A stretch of 64,000 nucleotides of DNA from the NCBI GenBank assembly GCA_014529385.2, contig CM043946.1:15827077-15891076 (forward strand), written 5' to 3'. Positions 1-12,546 of this stretch are shown one piece after another. The position numbers and the translations under genes were made by a program. The notes below the pieces were generated by a model. The model worked only from the letters and a program-made list of their open reading frames with translations, searched no databases and was not told the DNA's origin. This stretch comes from Adiantum capillus-veneris. Taxonomy: Eukaryota > Streptophyta > Polypodiopsida > Polypodiales > Pteridaceae. Positions within the stretch are counted from its first letter, which is position 1, and the number at the start of each line of letters is the position of its first letter.

Positions 1-2892
1 CAATAACTCACGACAATGCACAAAGCCCTCTCCTGGAAGTCCCTTTGTGAGTAGATCAGCAGGATTGTCCTTGGTGTGGATCTTCAGCAGTTGTATCTGC
101 TTGTCTTCAAGTACTTCCCTAATGAAGTGATACTTCACATCAATATGCTTAGTCTTCGAATGGAACACTGGATTCTTTGCCAATTGTATAGCACTTTGAC
201 TATCACAATATAACTCTGGCATATCTGCATTGATTCCCAAGTCTGCAACCAATCTACCAAGCCAAATAGCTTCTTTGCATGCCTCATTTGCTGCAACATA
301 CTCAGCTTCTGTAGTAGACTGCGTAACACAATCTTGTAATCGAGATCGCCATGATATGGCACCTCCAGCCAATGTAAAGACATAGCCTGATGTAGATCTC
401 CTCTTATCCAAGTCTCCTGCATAATCTGAGTCAGTGTATCCTCTGACACTCAAATCCTGACTACCATAGCATATGCGCATACTCTTTGTATGTTTTAAGT
501 ATCTCATGATACCTTTCACTGCCTCCCAATGTTTCTTGCCGGGATTTGACATATATCTGCTAACCACTCCCACTGCAAATGCAATATCCGGACGTGTAGC
601 AATCATTGCATACATCAAACTACCCACTGCAGACGCATATGGAATCTTATCCATTTCAGCCTTTTCTTCCTCAGACACAGGACAATCTTGTTTGCTAAGT
701 TTCACATATGGTGGCAATGGAACACTCAATGCCTTTCCCTTCTCCATATTGAAACGTTGCAAAACCTTGTCAATATACTCTGTTTGAGATAACCAAATCA
801 ACTTCTTTGATCTGTCTCTCTCAATGCGCATACCAAGTATATGACTTGCCTCACCCATGTCTTTCATGTCAAACGATTTTGCCATCTTTGACTTCAAAGC
901 TGAAATTTCTTCCAAGTGTTTGCCAGCAATCAACATGTCATCCACATACAAAATAAGGATCAGCCAACTGCCATCCTTAGCCTTCTTTGTATATAGACAG
1001 TGATCGAACTCACTACGTTTGTAGCCTTGAGAAAGCATAAACTGGTGGAACTTATGGTACCATGCCCTCGGTGATTGTTTTAAGCCATAAAGACTCTTTA
1101 ACAACTGGTATACCAAATGTTCCATGCCTTTCTCAACAAACCCTTCTGGCTGCTGCATGTAAATTTCCACATCTAAATCACCATGCAAGAACGCTGTCTT
1201 GACATCCATTTGGTGCAACACCAAATCCAATATAGCAACCAATGCAAGAAAGCATCTCAATGTAGTCATCTTAACCACTGGAGAGAAGACTTCATCAAAG
1301 TCAATGCCTTGTTCTTGCTTAAAGCCCTTGGCAACAAGCCTTGCTTTGTACTTTGGCTGACTATCATGAGCGGTGATCTTATACCTGTAAACCCATTTAC
1401 AAGGTAGAGCCCTTTTGCCCTGTGGTAATTTAACCAACTTCCATGTCTGGTTTTTATGCAGAGCTGTCATCTCTGACTGCATGGCCAACTGCCATTTTTT
1501 CGAGTCAACCACTTGTAATGCTTCCTTGTAACAAGATGGTTCTCCGCAATCTGTGAGCATGACATAATTTAGAGATGGCACATAACGATCAGGTGGTTTG
1601 GAGACACGCTCAGAACGTCTCACCACAACTGATTCTGCCTCTCTAGCCACTATAGGCTGTTCCTGAGCCTGACCATGCTGTCTTGATGTGCTAGCACTAG
1701 GTCCATCTTCCCTGAAGACAACTCTTCTGATCTCCTCTGTCTTCTCTGGCTTAGCGTGAAACTTGGCTTCATTGAAATGCACATCATTGCTACGAATAAG
1801 CTTTCTGGACTCAGGATCCCAAAGCCGGTAACCCATCTCGCCCGATTCTCCGTAGCCAAGAAATATACACTTCTTGCTCTTTGGTTCTAGCTTATTTCTG
1901 AACTCCTTAGGAATATGGCTATAAGCTTCACAACCAAAGACTCTGAGATGCTTATACGAAGGTGCCTTGCCTGTCCATAGCATCTCGGCCACTGCACTCT
2001 TATCCAGAACCCTACTAGGAGACCTGTTGATCAAATGGACTGCTGTAGCCACTGCTTCCGCCCAAAATCCATCAGGCAACTCAGCATTTGACAACATGCT
2101 TCTGACCTTCTCTTGTATGGTCCTATTCATACGTTCTGCAACCCCATTCTGTGAAGGATTATATGGTGCAGTAAGTTCCCGCTTAATCCCTTTTTCTTGA
2201 CAAAAGTCTTGAAAAGCTTTGGAAACGTACTCTCCACCATTGTCAGTTCTCAAGCACTTCAGCTTCTGACCACTCTGATTCTCCACCAGCTGCAGGAATG
2301 TCTTAAAGACCTTGAGCACCTCATCCTTGTGCTTCAAGAAGTAAACCCATACTTTGCGAGAATAGTCATCTATGAATGTACAAAAGTACGCTGCTCCCCC
2401 TAGTGACAAACTAGGCATTGGTCCGCATAGGTCACTGTGTACAAGAGCTAACCGTTCGTCCCTACGATTCCTCTTTGATCTGTGCGGTTCCTGTTTTTGC
2501 TTACCATAAACACAATGCTCACAAAACTCGAAATCTTGAAATGAAAAGCCAGGCAAATAACCATAATGAGAAAGTATTTCCATTCCTCTTTTTGACATAT
2601 GTCCCAACCTATGATGCCACAGTGACACACTTGGCTGCTCAATCACATTAATTACATGGTTTTTAACCTCTGAAACATGTAAAGTGTACAGAGTTCCTGA
2701 CTTGCTGCCATGTGCTACAGTCATCGAACCTTTGGAGATCTTCCAAGCGTTGTTCCCAAAAACTGTCACATAACCCGCATCATCCAACTTCCCTGTACTA
2801 ATCAAGCTCTTTCGGATTGCTGGAACATGTCTGACATTCTTGAGCCATAAAGAAGAGCCATTCTGAAACTTCAACTGCACATCTCCCACTCC
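1..2892 (-). CDS. copia pol: integrase, reverse transcriptase, RNase H (partial, uninterrupted)
   Basis: I checked every codon of this frame from 2892 down to 1 and found no stop: 964 sense codons, entering from an in-frame TAA at 2895-2893 and leaving the window. By comparison with the tail at 3003-3133, the stop should lie about 12 bases beyond position 1. Domains in order: end of the protease/pre-integrase segment (GVGDVQ, NVRHVP), integrase HHCC (WHHRLGHM, then CEHC), integrase catalytic core (HSDLCG, RTDNGGEY, NGVAERMNRT), reverse transcriptase with YVDD, and RNase H (TDSDYAGD, TTEAEYVA, YCDSQSAIQL). All expected catalytic acidic residues are visible. The gag zinc knuckle and the DSGAS protease site are absent because the frame begins after them. 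It is probably expressed only by read-through, if at all. Confidence 0.93.
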
Positions 2893-3002
2893 TTAGTATT
2901 CACAAAGAATATGTTAGTATATACAAAGAGTTAGAGGTAAGTGAGTTAGGCGGGCGGCCGGCCATATCCGCATAAGAGGCCACTTGGGCTTTAATCCCAA
3001 CA
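2890..3002 (-). repeat. truncated LTR fragment inside A'
   Basis: This 113-bp segment matches 4876-4988 of the A' 5' LTR with no difference that I can see. It starts at the canonical LTR 5' end (TGTTGGG on the minus strand) and stops about halfway through. At the break, the pol codons for GVGDVQ and the LTR sequence resemble each other (both read roughly AAGGA, then TGGGAGAT). The switch therefore occurred inside a short homeologous patch. The missing half would hold the rest of the LTR, so this copy could not act as a normal 3' LTR. Confidence 0.88.
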
Positions 3003-3133
3003 ACCTCCCACTTAAAGTCCAATGTGGCACTTTAAGTAACTGTAAATCTATGAACATAAATGTACAAAGATTTACATGGCTGCCATCTATCCAATGCCCA
3101 ATAACTCACGACAATGCACAAAGCCCTCTCCTG
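3003..3133 (-). other. copia element 3' tail with polypurine tract
   Basis: The minus strand reads from the last codons of RNase H, through a TAG stop, to an AAGTGGGAGGT polypurine tract directly next to the LTR start. The same arrangement is seen in element A at about 37250-37360. Its outer 33 to 35 bases repeat the first bases of this window (1-35), showing that it is a second copy of the same element end. Here it is attached to gag rather than to RNase H. Confidence 0.85.
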
Positions 3134-3711
3134 TTCACTTCCTCTGTGAGCAAGCTGCCTTCTACATTGGCACTTGTAAGACCTTCTGGCGCGACAGAAT
3201 TACTTAACGCTGTACGAAAAGTATCCCAACTGTCTGGCAAAGTGATTAAGAGAAACATAGCCTTCACTGAATCTGGAAAGACTATCTCTTGTGCTGTTAA
3301 CTGGCTGAAAATTGAGTGAAATTCATTCAGATGATTTGACATGGCTGTCCCTTCCTTCATCTTCAAATCCACCAATTTCTTGAGCCAGTAAATCTGAGAA
3401 GCAGCACTTTGTTTCTCGTACATATCACATAGCTTTTGCCATACGCCATACGCTGTAGTCTCTTCTACTACGTTGAAGTAAACATTTTCTGCCAGTGTCA
3501 GCATGATTGTGGAACAAGCTAACTCGTCAAGCTCTTCCCACTCATCTTGAGCCATAAATTCTGGTCTCTCCCCTTTGAGCTTCAGTGGCTTCACTTGTTT
3601 TTTCTGCACCAAAACCTGCCAAATCTGCTTCTTCCAGAATGGAAAGTTTGTGCCATCCAGCTTCTTTATGTTGTAAAGAGTCTCACTGTGAGAAGATGCC
3701 ATATCTGCCAA
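3106..3711 (-). pseudogene. copia gag, truncated (A')
   Basis: The start ATG at 3711 opens a 201-codon frame. The first ~190 residues are a copia UBN2-type Gag, with DGTNFPFWKKQI near the start and the helical segment YWLKKLVDLKMKEGT. They align with the gag of element A. At LLTEEVNR the frame crosses into the element tail and ends seven residues later (RGLCALS). The CCHC zinc knuckle, the protease and all of pol are lost at this joint. The joint lies in an AGGAGAGG-like stretch common to gag and tail. A short Gag might still be made, but it lacks the nucleic-acid-binding motif. Confidence 0.85.
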
Positions 3712-4769
3712 ACTGTTTACTCCTGAGAAAAATCCGGCAGAGTTTCCCCTGTAAACTGGCCTCTGTACACAGTAAACAAGCTATAATCAACAAGCTGAAC
3801 ACCTCTCCTCAGGAACTGTCAGTATTTTTGAAAATTTTTGACAGAGTCTCCCCTGTAAACTGAGCTCTGGGAACCAAAAGATAGCTCAAGAAACAATCAT
3901 AAATAGCTGACCAATGACAAATCTAAAAAATCCCTGTAATATGCTGTCCTGTAAGCATACACTGTCTCCTCTCTGGGCGATGACAGAACCTGTATCTGTC
4001 TCAAGACTGAACCCTGAACAATGCCTCAACGGCCTGACGCATAAGATGCAATCCAGTGTCTACACAAAGTCATACATCCTAAGGGATAAAAGTCGCCGAA
4101 GAGGATGCGTGTAGAGGGGAACTCCAGCAACCTAATCCACCTCACACTGGGTAACCCAGCCCCCAGTGCTTGGCTTCAAAAAACCTCACACACGACCCTC
4201 TCAGATGGCTCAGCAAACTGCCCAGAACTAGCATACATCCTATAATAGACCAATCACTGTCCTATGACCGCTGCGGCGGTCTGTCTGCTAGCGTGACTCA
4301 CAACTAGCAGACCCACAATCACAATACATCAATCTGCAATACATGCCAGTGGTGTCAAGCCGTCGTATGGCCACACCTCCCCTGGAACCTGGCAAGCACA
4401 AGAAGTAGCAATGCAGACTGCAATATATATATCTGATGATATATATGTGTACCTGGTCTATAGATGATGCTCTGAAGACGAATAAGTGATGTATGTCGAT
4501 GTCGATATTGATGTCGACCACCTCCTGCTTGCCAATCTACACAAGACGGATTTCTTTGCGGCTGAAATCTATCTTCTGCTGTAGTGCTCAGAACGAAATT
4601 CTGAGGGCATAAACGGCTTCGAAAGGGGGGTAAAACCCCAGGTCGCCTGCTGGAAACGCTCCCGGAACGTCGAGTGTGAATTTTCGAACTCCGGATCCAG
4701 AATCTGTCGGAAAAGTGCGCGCGCGCGCGATTGCGCAAATCCGCACTGAACCAAGGCTCTGATACCAAT
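3712..4769 (-). other. A' untranslated leader with primer-binding site
   Basis: The primer-binding site is at 4769-4757 on the minus strand and reads TTGGTATCAGAGC, complementary to the 3' end of initiator-Met tRNA. The leader is about 1.06 kb, long for copia. It contains a GC-alternating stretch near 4718-4733 and two related blocks near 3722-3765 and 3831-3868 (sharing CTCCCCTGTAAACTG-like sequence) that suggest internal duplication. Part of it (about 4560-4690) closely resembles the leader of element C. Confidence 0.8.
4587..4605 (-). promoter_or_regulatory. conserved leader hairpin (A')
   Basis: CTCAGAA and TTCTGAG form a perfect 7-bp stem around a 5-base loop, 164 bases downstream of the primer-binding site. 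The same hairpin occurs in the leaders of C (41771-41789) and A (32946-32962). A role in genomic RNA packaging or dimerisation is inference. Confidence 0.6.
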
Positions 4770-4988
4770 TGAAGTCGCGGAGCGGAGCGTGGGTCGACTC
4801 TCTCTCTCACACACACACACAGTGAGCTTACACAGTACAGTACGCAGAGAGATGTTAGAAGGGTTATCTCCCAAATCCTTAGTATTCACAAAGAATATGT
4901 TAGTATATACAAAGAGTTAGAGGTAAGTGAGTTAGGCGGGCGGCCGGCCATATCCGCATAAGAGGCCACTTGGGCTTTAATCCCAACA
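4770..4988 (-). repeat. 5' LTR of A' (219 bp)
   Basis: The minus strand starts TGTTGGGATTAAAGCCC and ends in CTTCA immediately before the primer-binding site, giving TG...CA ends. The U3-proximal half is repeated at 2890-3002. A CA/CT dinucleotide tract (4800-4820) lies near the downstream end. The flanking bases at 4989-4993 are AGATG, but the partner duplication is off-window. Confidence 0.9.
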
Positions 4989-6640
4989 AGATGATGGGTA
5001 GTCGATGACGTTCACACTAATTTCTCGATAGTGGTTTTCCAACCTCATGTTTTGCAAGCCATCCTTTCGTTCCAATGCTTGCAATGCAATACAAACGTGG
5101 ATATTTGGTATTGGCACCTCCACATACACCAAACATGCACTTCAATGCCTTAAGGTCGGCACTCAAGTGTCATTCTACAATGAAGTCACTAATGCCATCT
5201 ACATGGATATGTTCACCTGTATTTTGGTCCTGTATAACAGAAGGAATGTCGGTATGCAAAACAAGCCATTTCAATGTATTGTGGTTTTCTACTGGTATTT
5301 GAGCTGCTCCAATCCACCATAGCTCCATTTTTTATTGATTTTTGTGATATGAGGAATCTAGCTTACCCTGGCTATAAATAATGCTCTATTCATTAGGGAT
5401 ATAGATACTCTTTCCATTTTTTGACATTTTTTAATTTGAGCCTCATCCAATTTCATAACAAATATAAGTTTTCCTTCACAGTTTACTTCTCACATTTTAT
5501 AGTATCTTACCATAGCAAATTGAACTTTTTTTATACTCATCCAAATGTTATTAAAAACGTTATACTCAAAAGAAGATTTTTTCTTTTGTCTTTTGTATGG
5601 CATCGTTCCCTCAGCTATATGATAGTGTTCTCCAAAATGTTCGAGTATTTCTTCATTTACAGAGTCCTTACTTTCCCAACATTGTGAGGCCTATGGAATT
5701 CAAAAGCTTTAATCTTGTAATAATTAAGGACCTGAAACTAGGTTTTAGAGATGGCTCTATAACCCCTTCTACTCACCCCCATTGTGCCACATACTTCTTA
5801 CATTTGAGAAGGTTGGACCAATAAATCCATATCTTTCAATAAATTTTGAAATACCAATTTCTTTTGGGTTTGATTTTTGGGAAGTTTCAAAAGTTTCAAA
5901 ATGTCACTCTTGTTCATTACTTCATTCAAGAATCTCATCGTTTCTTGAACATTGGACATATCAAACCCTAAAAGGTTGATCACATGTTCTCTAGTAATTT
6001 TTAACACTCTTTTCTTTGTATAGAACCTTCTGTTACGTTTACTATATCTCTAATTTGTTTTACTTGTGGTCTTAATCCTATTAGACTTTCTTTTAAAGTC
6101 TAAGCTGATGATTTTCTTGTTTAAGAGACGCTAGTTGGTTTTCAAGTTCTAAAATTCTTGTTGCATTCAAAGACAAAACAATTTGGAGATACTGAATGTA
6201 ATGTGTATGATTCATGTGTAACTCAGATAACCTAGAATTATATCCTAGGAAGCCGTCAACCCCATCTCCAGCAAATCTCATCAAATCATGAGGTGTGTGA
6301 AAATATGGATACCTTCCAGTGCTAGGATCCGCTGGATACAAACTCCCAATATGTCCATAGATCAATGTGTGTCTCATCAAATCATGAGGTGTGTGAAAAT
6401 ATGGATACCTTCCAATGCTGGGATCCGGTGGATACAAGCTCCCAATATGTCCATAGATCAATGTGTTTCTTCCCCTCATTGTGATATTGTTGTGCTTCAT
6501 TTGCATTTGTAACATGTTTTTGATAGACACTCCGCGTAGTAGCATATTCTTGGCTTAGCTTAATGTTCAAGTGAAACTTTTGATTATCACTAATGGAAGA
6601 TGTATTACTCGTTGTATGTAATGAAGAGCACACAGAAAGT
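4989..6640 (-). pseudogene. family X gene, copy 1 (unrecognised protein, decayed)
   Basis: On the minus strand the order matches copy 2 at 50934-49049. First comes an N-terminal segment (CSSLHTTSN, then IDLWTY and GSLYPPDP) from about 6633. Next is a heptad-rich segment (ELENQLASLKQENHQL) near 6100. Last is a segment near 5200-5060 with VDG, DLKALKCM and LYC. The corresponding copy-2 piece reads VDGRADF, HLVGDLKTLKCM and PCLFF. Frameshifts and stops break it, and the insertion of A' truncates it at 4989. I do not recognise the family. The DLK...PC pattern vaguely recalls poorly described eukaryotic proteins, some near transposons, but that is memory, not a search. The homology between the two copies is the strong evidence. 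Confidence 0.6.
6276..6467 (-). repeat. in-frame 96-bp tandem duplication in family X copy 1
   Basis: Two adjacent 96-bp units (6276-6371 and 6372-6467) encode a 32-residue block twice on the minus strand (LIYGHIGSLYP, then RYPYFHTPHDLMR). Copy 2 at 50.7 kb has one block. The unit is a multiple of three, so the duplication preserved the frame. Confidence 0.8.
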
Positions 6641-7244
6641 ATAATGGAGATAACGTAGTAGCAAAGCTACTAGCCTTAGAAAAGAAGAGAGAAAGCTCGT
6701 GAAAGGTCAGAGAGAAAAAAGAGGGATTGAGTGATTCAAAAGTGGAAACAAATATTTGTCGCCAAGTGAAGTAAATGAGAACAAAGTTTTTGGTGAGCCG
6801 CAAAGGAATGGATTAAAAATTATATCTTTTTTAATATTTAGAGTTATGTACCTAGATACGCTTTAAATTGCGTATATATGCTTTAAATAACAAAAACGGC
6901 CAAATTTGGAGCCATTTTGATTGTCAATGGCTTTGCTAATCAGTAAGTTAACCAATTCCTTACACGACCTTTTTGAGTCGTTTTTGGCCCTAATGATCTT
7001 GAACACATATGTGTTGTAGTTAGCCATGGCAAATGCTGCACTTGATGTGAAAACTACTCAAAAAGAGGATAAACAAAGCGAGAACAACACGTGTTATATA
7101 GAACAAACCATAGAAGACTATAAGGACCTATTATGTCAAAAATGGCATTGATAGATATTCTACACCAAATGACAAAACAGCATGTGCACTACTGCCTATA
7201 GTGGAAACGGAGGCCAAAATGAGGCCAAAACGGAGGCTAAAAGG
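6641..7244. other. intergenic, AT-rich
   Basis: This is upstream flank of family X copy 1. Purine-rich sequence runs to about 6740, followed by AT-rich DNA. No convincing gene or repeat was seen. Any promoter of family X copy 1 would lie here, but no clear TATA motif stands out. Confidence 0.4.
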
Positions 7245-7596
7245 ATCTCCAAGTGTTTGACAACCTGCTAACGCTCACCAAAGCTCACAAAAATAGAGAA
7301 AGTGAGTAGGCGTGTGCTGGAGCTACCGGCAACTAAGCCTGAGAGGATGCAACCTACTTTGATACATTGTTGGAAATAGGGTTGCAGGAAAATGCACACA
7401 ACTTGGAGAAGATGAAGGAAGCTCAAGGCACACAACAAAGAGTGTACTACTTAGTGTGCAATGGAAAGATAAGATAGCCCTAGAGTGATGGGCGTATATA
7501 CAATGCACAGGGAAAAAAACCTCCTAGTGAGGTAAAATTTTCCCTGACAGACCTAAGTGTGTTCACACACATCACTACCACATGTATATGGTAACA
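7245..7596 (-). mobile_element. family-B copia LTR plus leader fragment
   Basis: Positions 7596-7368 on the minus strand form a 229-bp copy of the element-B LTR (TGTTACCATATACATG start, TTCCAACA end). Downstream, 7367 to about 7245 matches the B leader at 32482-32600. The primer-binding site has decayed. Homology stops inside the leader and no gag follows, so this is a truncated element rather than a clean solo LTR. It is diverged from both B LTRs. Confidence 0.8.
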
Positions 7597-8283
7597 GGGC
7601 ACTAACACAAGAACCAACCTCAGAAAAGTTCCAGCATGATCTTGTGATAGCCCTAGGAAATAAATTTTTGAAGCTTAACTCAAGATAATGTTGTGGATGA
7701 CTGATGACCAAAGCATAGGTGGTTGACTTATCAAAAGAGTAATAATTACTATATCCAAAAAGATTACATAAGCAACATTGATAAAATAGCTAACATTACA
7801 AATTGCATCCATCCTCGGTTTGTTGTTGAAAGTTGTCTCCATAGTGGGTGATGTTAGAATAACAAAATAGCATGCATTACAATATAAAGATAAAAAGGGA
7901 CTGCTGATTCAAGTGACAATGTACAAATTTAAAAGAGGTGCATAGTATACAAGAAGTCAAAGAGACATAGAGGATCATTCATGTAGAATTAAAGACATCA
8001 AAGTATACGTGGTATCCACTAGGTGGCATCATTACAACTATCATTGCTAAAACTAGCACCATTGTCATCAACTACATTTGTAGCTCCTAATCTCCTATGC
8101 ACAGCCTCCATGATGTTCTCATGAGCATGGAGGAAGGACTAAGTGGGAGTAGTGTATGGCCATTGTTATCTACACATATTGCACAAAAATGAGAATATAA
8201 TAACTAGGACGATGCACATGCTAGAAATAATATCCAAACAACCATACTATGAGCATCATAGGTATCACCATGGATACCCATAG
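7597..8283. other. intergenic, no gene seen
   Basis: AT-rich DNA without coding signal or recognisable repeat, apart from the 8-bp duplication ACCCATAG at 8276-8283, which belongs to the TIR element that follows. Confidence 0.4.
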
Positions 8284-8991
8284 CCCAGGGGATTCACTCT
8301 ATATACAAAACGGGACGCCACCTGCGAGCGAACAACTTTGATAAAATCCCTATATACAACTTGTATAAGGAAATGTGACCCCCCTTTATATGCTTATACG
8401 ACAATCAATGAAGAAACTATCATACCCCTATCTTACATATAAAAATTAGGTCTCACGTGATCAAACTAAGTAAAACTAGTCAAAGAGTGTGTAGCATAGT
8501 GACTAGCAACGTACTAAGGAACCACTTCTATTGATAACTAGATGTACCCTCAATGTGTCTTAGTTTGACTTTCAAACTATGTGCACGATCAGCCTGCACT
8601 CTGGTTACTCATCCAATTATGACCCATCCAAAGCTAGTGTAAATCAACCCTTAACTTGTTGCAACTGATTTATGATCGTCTTAATGAAAAATTTGATGTG
8701 TGACCTAATAAAAAACTTCCCCAAAATTCATCCATGGTCTAGTGCACACCGGTGACCAATCGTTACAAGTAATCAACCTAGGTCAGGTGTTATGCAACTT
8801 CTCCCTTTTTCTCACTTCTCTCTCCCCTTCCCCCCAAAAAAAATATGATACCCTCCCTCCCTTATTTTTAAGCTTGGGAGATAAATTAATGGGGGAATGT
8901 CCCTAACTTATACGCTTATGTAACTTGTAAAAAAACCTCCCTCCGCTACACTTACGTAGTGCGGTAAGTTTTCCATGGTGAATCCCCCGGG
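8284..8991. mobile_element. non-autonomous DNA transposon (708 bp, 14-bp TIRs, 8-bp TSD)
   Basis: The left end reads CCCAGGGGATTCAC and the right end is its inverse with one mismatch (CCCGGGGGATTCAC). Directly outside both ends is ACCCATAG (8276-8283 and 8992-8999), a perfect 8-bp target duplication. There is no coding potential inside, so it would depend on a transposase supplied in trans. An 8-bp duplication fits hAT-like or Mutator-like elements, and the terminal bases do not decide between them. A decayed hAT transposase is present at 21936-23990, but I see no proof of a match between its ends and these TIRs. Confidence 0.82.
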
Positions 8992-10156
<1,165 letters not shown>

Positions 10157-10446
10157 CTTGCTAGTTGTATGATACATAGGCATCCTTTTTATATAAGCAA
10201 TTTGATTCACTTATTCCAATTTAAAATCCATACATAAAAGAAATGTCGAAGATAAAGACCCAAATTTACACAACTTATGGTAATTGCATGTTATATTCAT
10301 GCTAAAATTCCCCCTCTTGCTCTACTTTGCAACCAATAATATTGATTAAAAGGTCCATTAATTTATCTCTAGTATATACCATAACCCATTTTGGCTATAT
10401 CATATTTCTATAAGCCATATACCCAAAGCAAGTCCACCCGTCTTAG

Positions 10447-10576
<130 letters not shown>

Positions 10577-10589
10577 CCTGGAAGAAAGT

Positions 10590-11235
10590 TCTACCACAAG
10601 ACACTGTCATGACCAACTCTGTTAGGCATAGCATTGACTAAATACTAGAACATCCCCTATAACATTGTCAATGCTCAACAGAGAAGGTAGAATTAGGTAC
10701 CCATACACGCTCCTTAATACCCACTCCACATGCACAAACACATGCATTAATACAAAGATTTATGTACCGAGTTTCTATTGTAGCTCTAGAAAACACTTAG
10801 TCATAGTGAAGCCTAGCACTAGAAGAAGAATTGTATGGAAAAAATTAGAAGAAAAATGAGGTATTCAATAGGGCATGTATACCATTGAAGAAAGAAAAAT
10901 TTAGCACAATATTAAGAAGGTAAAACTCAGACAATACTTCATGATGTTAGCTTTACAACATAAAAATATAGTTAAAGGAGTCCATGTTAAGCCCAAACTC
11001 ACCCTTACAGAAACGTGCAAGGTATAGACTCATGGTAGTCACCCACAAGACAATGCAACGATTATGCATAGTATTGACTAAAAATACGACATCTCCATGA
11101 GCGTCGTCAATGCCCAATAGTGAATATAGAACTAGGTATGCATCCCACGTACCCACACCATACATACAAACACAAGATTTTACATTACCATAGATATATA
11201 TGTTTTAAGTGTCTATCATAACTCTAAAGATGTAG
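10590..11235. repeat. diverged direct duplication (about 200 bp, two copies)
   Basis: About 10590-10800 and about 11030-11235 share the order: ACAAGAC, then GCATAG.ATTGACTAAA, CATCxCC, GTCAATGC, AGAA.TAGGTA, cCCACxC, CAAACACA, and TTTxTA followed by GTCTATxxTAxCTCTA. Many substitutions separate them, so this is an old tandem or dispersed duplication. No coding sequence is evident. Confidence 0.6.
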
Positions 11236-11446
11236 GGCAAAGTCCCTCTTTACGAAAAAACTACATTTTCCTCTTGCTGTAAGAAATTTTTATTCTTCCT
11301 TTTTTTATATTTTCAATGTGTTGTTATACACATAAAACTTGTATAAACATAAAAGCGATGCTATTTGATGCAATTCATCCAGTGCACTTCTACTACACAA
11401 TGTTGGTGATGTCGCAAACAAACTATGCAAAGCTAAGTCATTGATT

Positions 11447-12300
11447 TTTTTTTTGAGAAAACGGTAAATTTTATCAAAAAAGGGAGAAGGAATAAGTACA
11501 ATGCCTCCAAGGCAGGGAACGAGGCATTTCCATCAATAGTGTTTAGAGGATGCTACAGCCTTCAACCATTAAGGCTCTTCCTCTATAGTAGGGAGACAAC
11601 AATTTATATCTCCATTGATTACAAGGTAAAGATCTCTGGATAGAGTACAAAGGATCAGCTGAGACATCCTTTATAGACTATAAGGAAAATTTGGCTAAGC
11701 GCTTCATTTCAGATAAAAAAACAAATGAATTCCTAGACTCATAAATAGTATACAATGCTTCCAGCCTTTTAATCCAGGCAAACCAAATGAATGCATTCCT
11801 CCACAGATTCCATAGTGGGATATCCATGTGTTTACATTCTCCAAACATCAGCTCCAAATAGGTGAAGGGATGAGGGTGGAAGGTTGCACAGGCTCTGGTT
11901 AGCATTTGCAGGAGAGGCTTCAGATTTGGTCACAACATGAAAAGGTGAAGGACATCTTCTTGTTGTCCACATATGGGACAAGCTCCATTGCCAACACCTA
12001 CCTCTAGAGCTCTTTTGCTTGTCCATAATCCTTGATGTAGTAACAACCAATTGAGAAATGAGTGCTTAATAGGGATAGGGAAGCTCGAAATGGATTTGAA
12101 TCTGAAGATCCATTGTTTAAAAATCCAAGAAACTTTCCATTTATGGTTGAGCTTTGCTTTTAAAGCAGTGTCAAACTTTGGAATCCAGTTAAGCTGCCTA
12201 AAAATTTGTCCAGCTACATACAGTAATGAGTTGCCCTTGCAAGTAGTGGGGTTTCTGAAAGTTTTGACCTTCAGTATGTGTTGCAACCTACTGGTAACTT
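11447..12300 (-). pseudogene. LINE (L1-like) 3' remnant with zf-RVT domain
   Basis: The minus-strand frame near 12286-11930 carries the zinc-binding segment found at the C-terminus of plant LINE reverse transcriptases: FLNWLLLHQGLWT, then CPICGQQEDVLHLF. A further C-terminal piece (IYESRNSFVF) follows in another frame near 11750-11700. An A-rich tail in minus-strand sense (T-run on the plus strand, 11449-11457) marks the 3' end. The endonuclease and the reverse transcriptase core are absent, as expected for a 5'-truncated insertion. Several frameshifts make it non-functional. Confidence 0.8.
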
Positions 12301-12546
12301 CTACAAGAAACCAGAAGACAGGTGAAATTTATTAGAGATTTCATTGAATTATTGAATTCATTGTATTAGTGTGAAATTGCCACTACTTGGGAGGAAACTA
12401 GGAGGCTAATATTTGTATCAAACCCTTGAATTTTTTTTGGATGGTTTGTAGAAGCAAAGAAGACAACTATCCTTGCATTTAGAGTTGAGTCCCACTATGC
12501 ATTTGGGATATTTAATAAAAAAAATTGCAACATTGTGGTCACACAA
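12301..12546. other. unique flank of element E
   Basis: Short AT-rich stretch with no gene seen. It ends in CACAA (12542-12546), the left target duplication of the chromovirus. Confidence 0.5.

Larger units (their letters stand above)
1..4988 (-). mobile_element. Ty1/copia retrotransposon A' (chimeric, runs off left edge)
   Basis: Read on the minus strand the order is: 5' LTR (4988-4770), primer-binding site, leader, gag start (3711-3134), element 3' tail and polypurine tract (3133-3003), a truncated LTR (3002-2890), then protease-distal pol (2892-1). This is not a normal element: the gag stub joins directly to the 3' tail, and an LTR fragment joins directly to the middle of pol. Both joints lie in short stretches of similarity, which fits template switching during reverse transcription. 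The coding sequence is closely related to element A at 32618-37552, but the LTR differs, so it is a sister subfamily. It is inserted in family X copy 1. The left target duplication is outside the window. Confidence 0.9.

Noticed and set aside
4355..4889. Minus-strand open frames of 153 and 106 codons in the A' leader and LTR
   Set aside because: They span the primer-binding site, the hairpin and the LTR; no protein similarity and no reason for coding.
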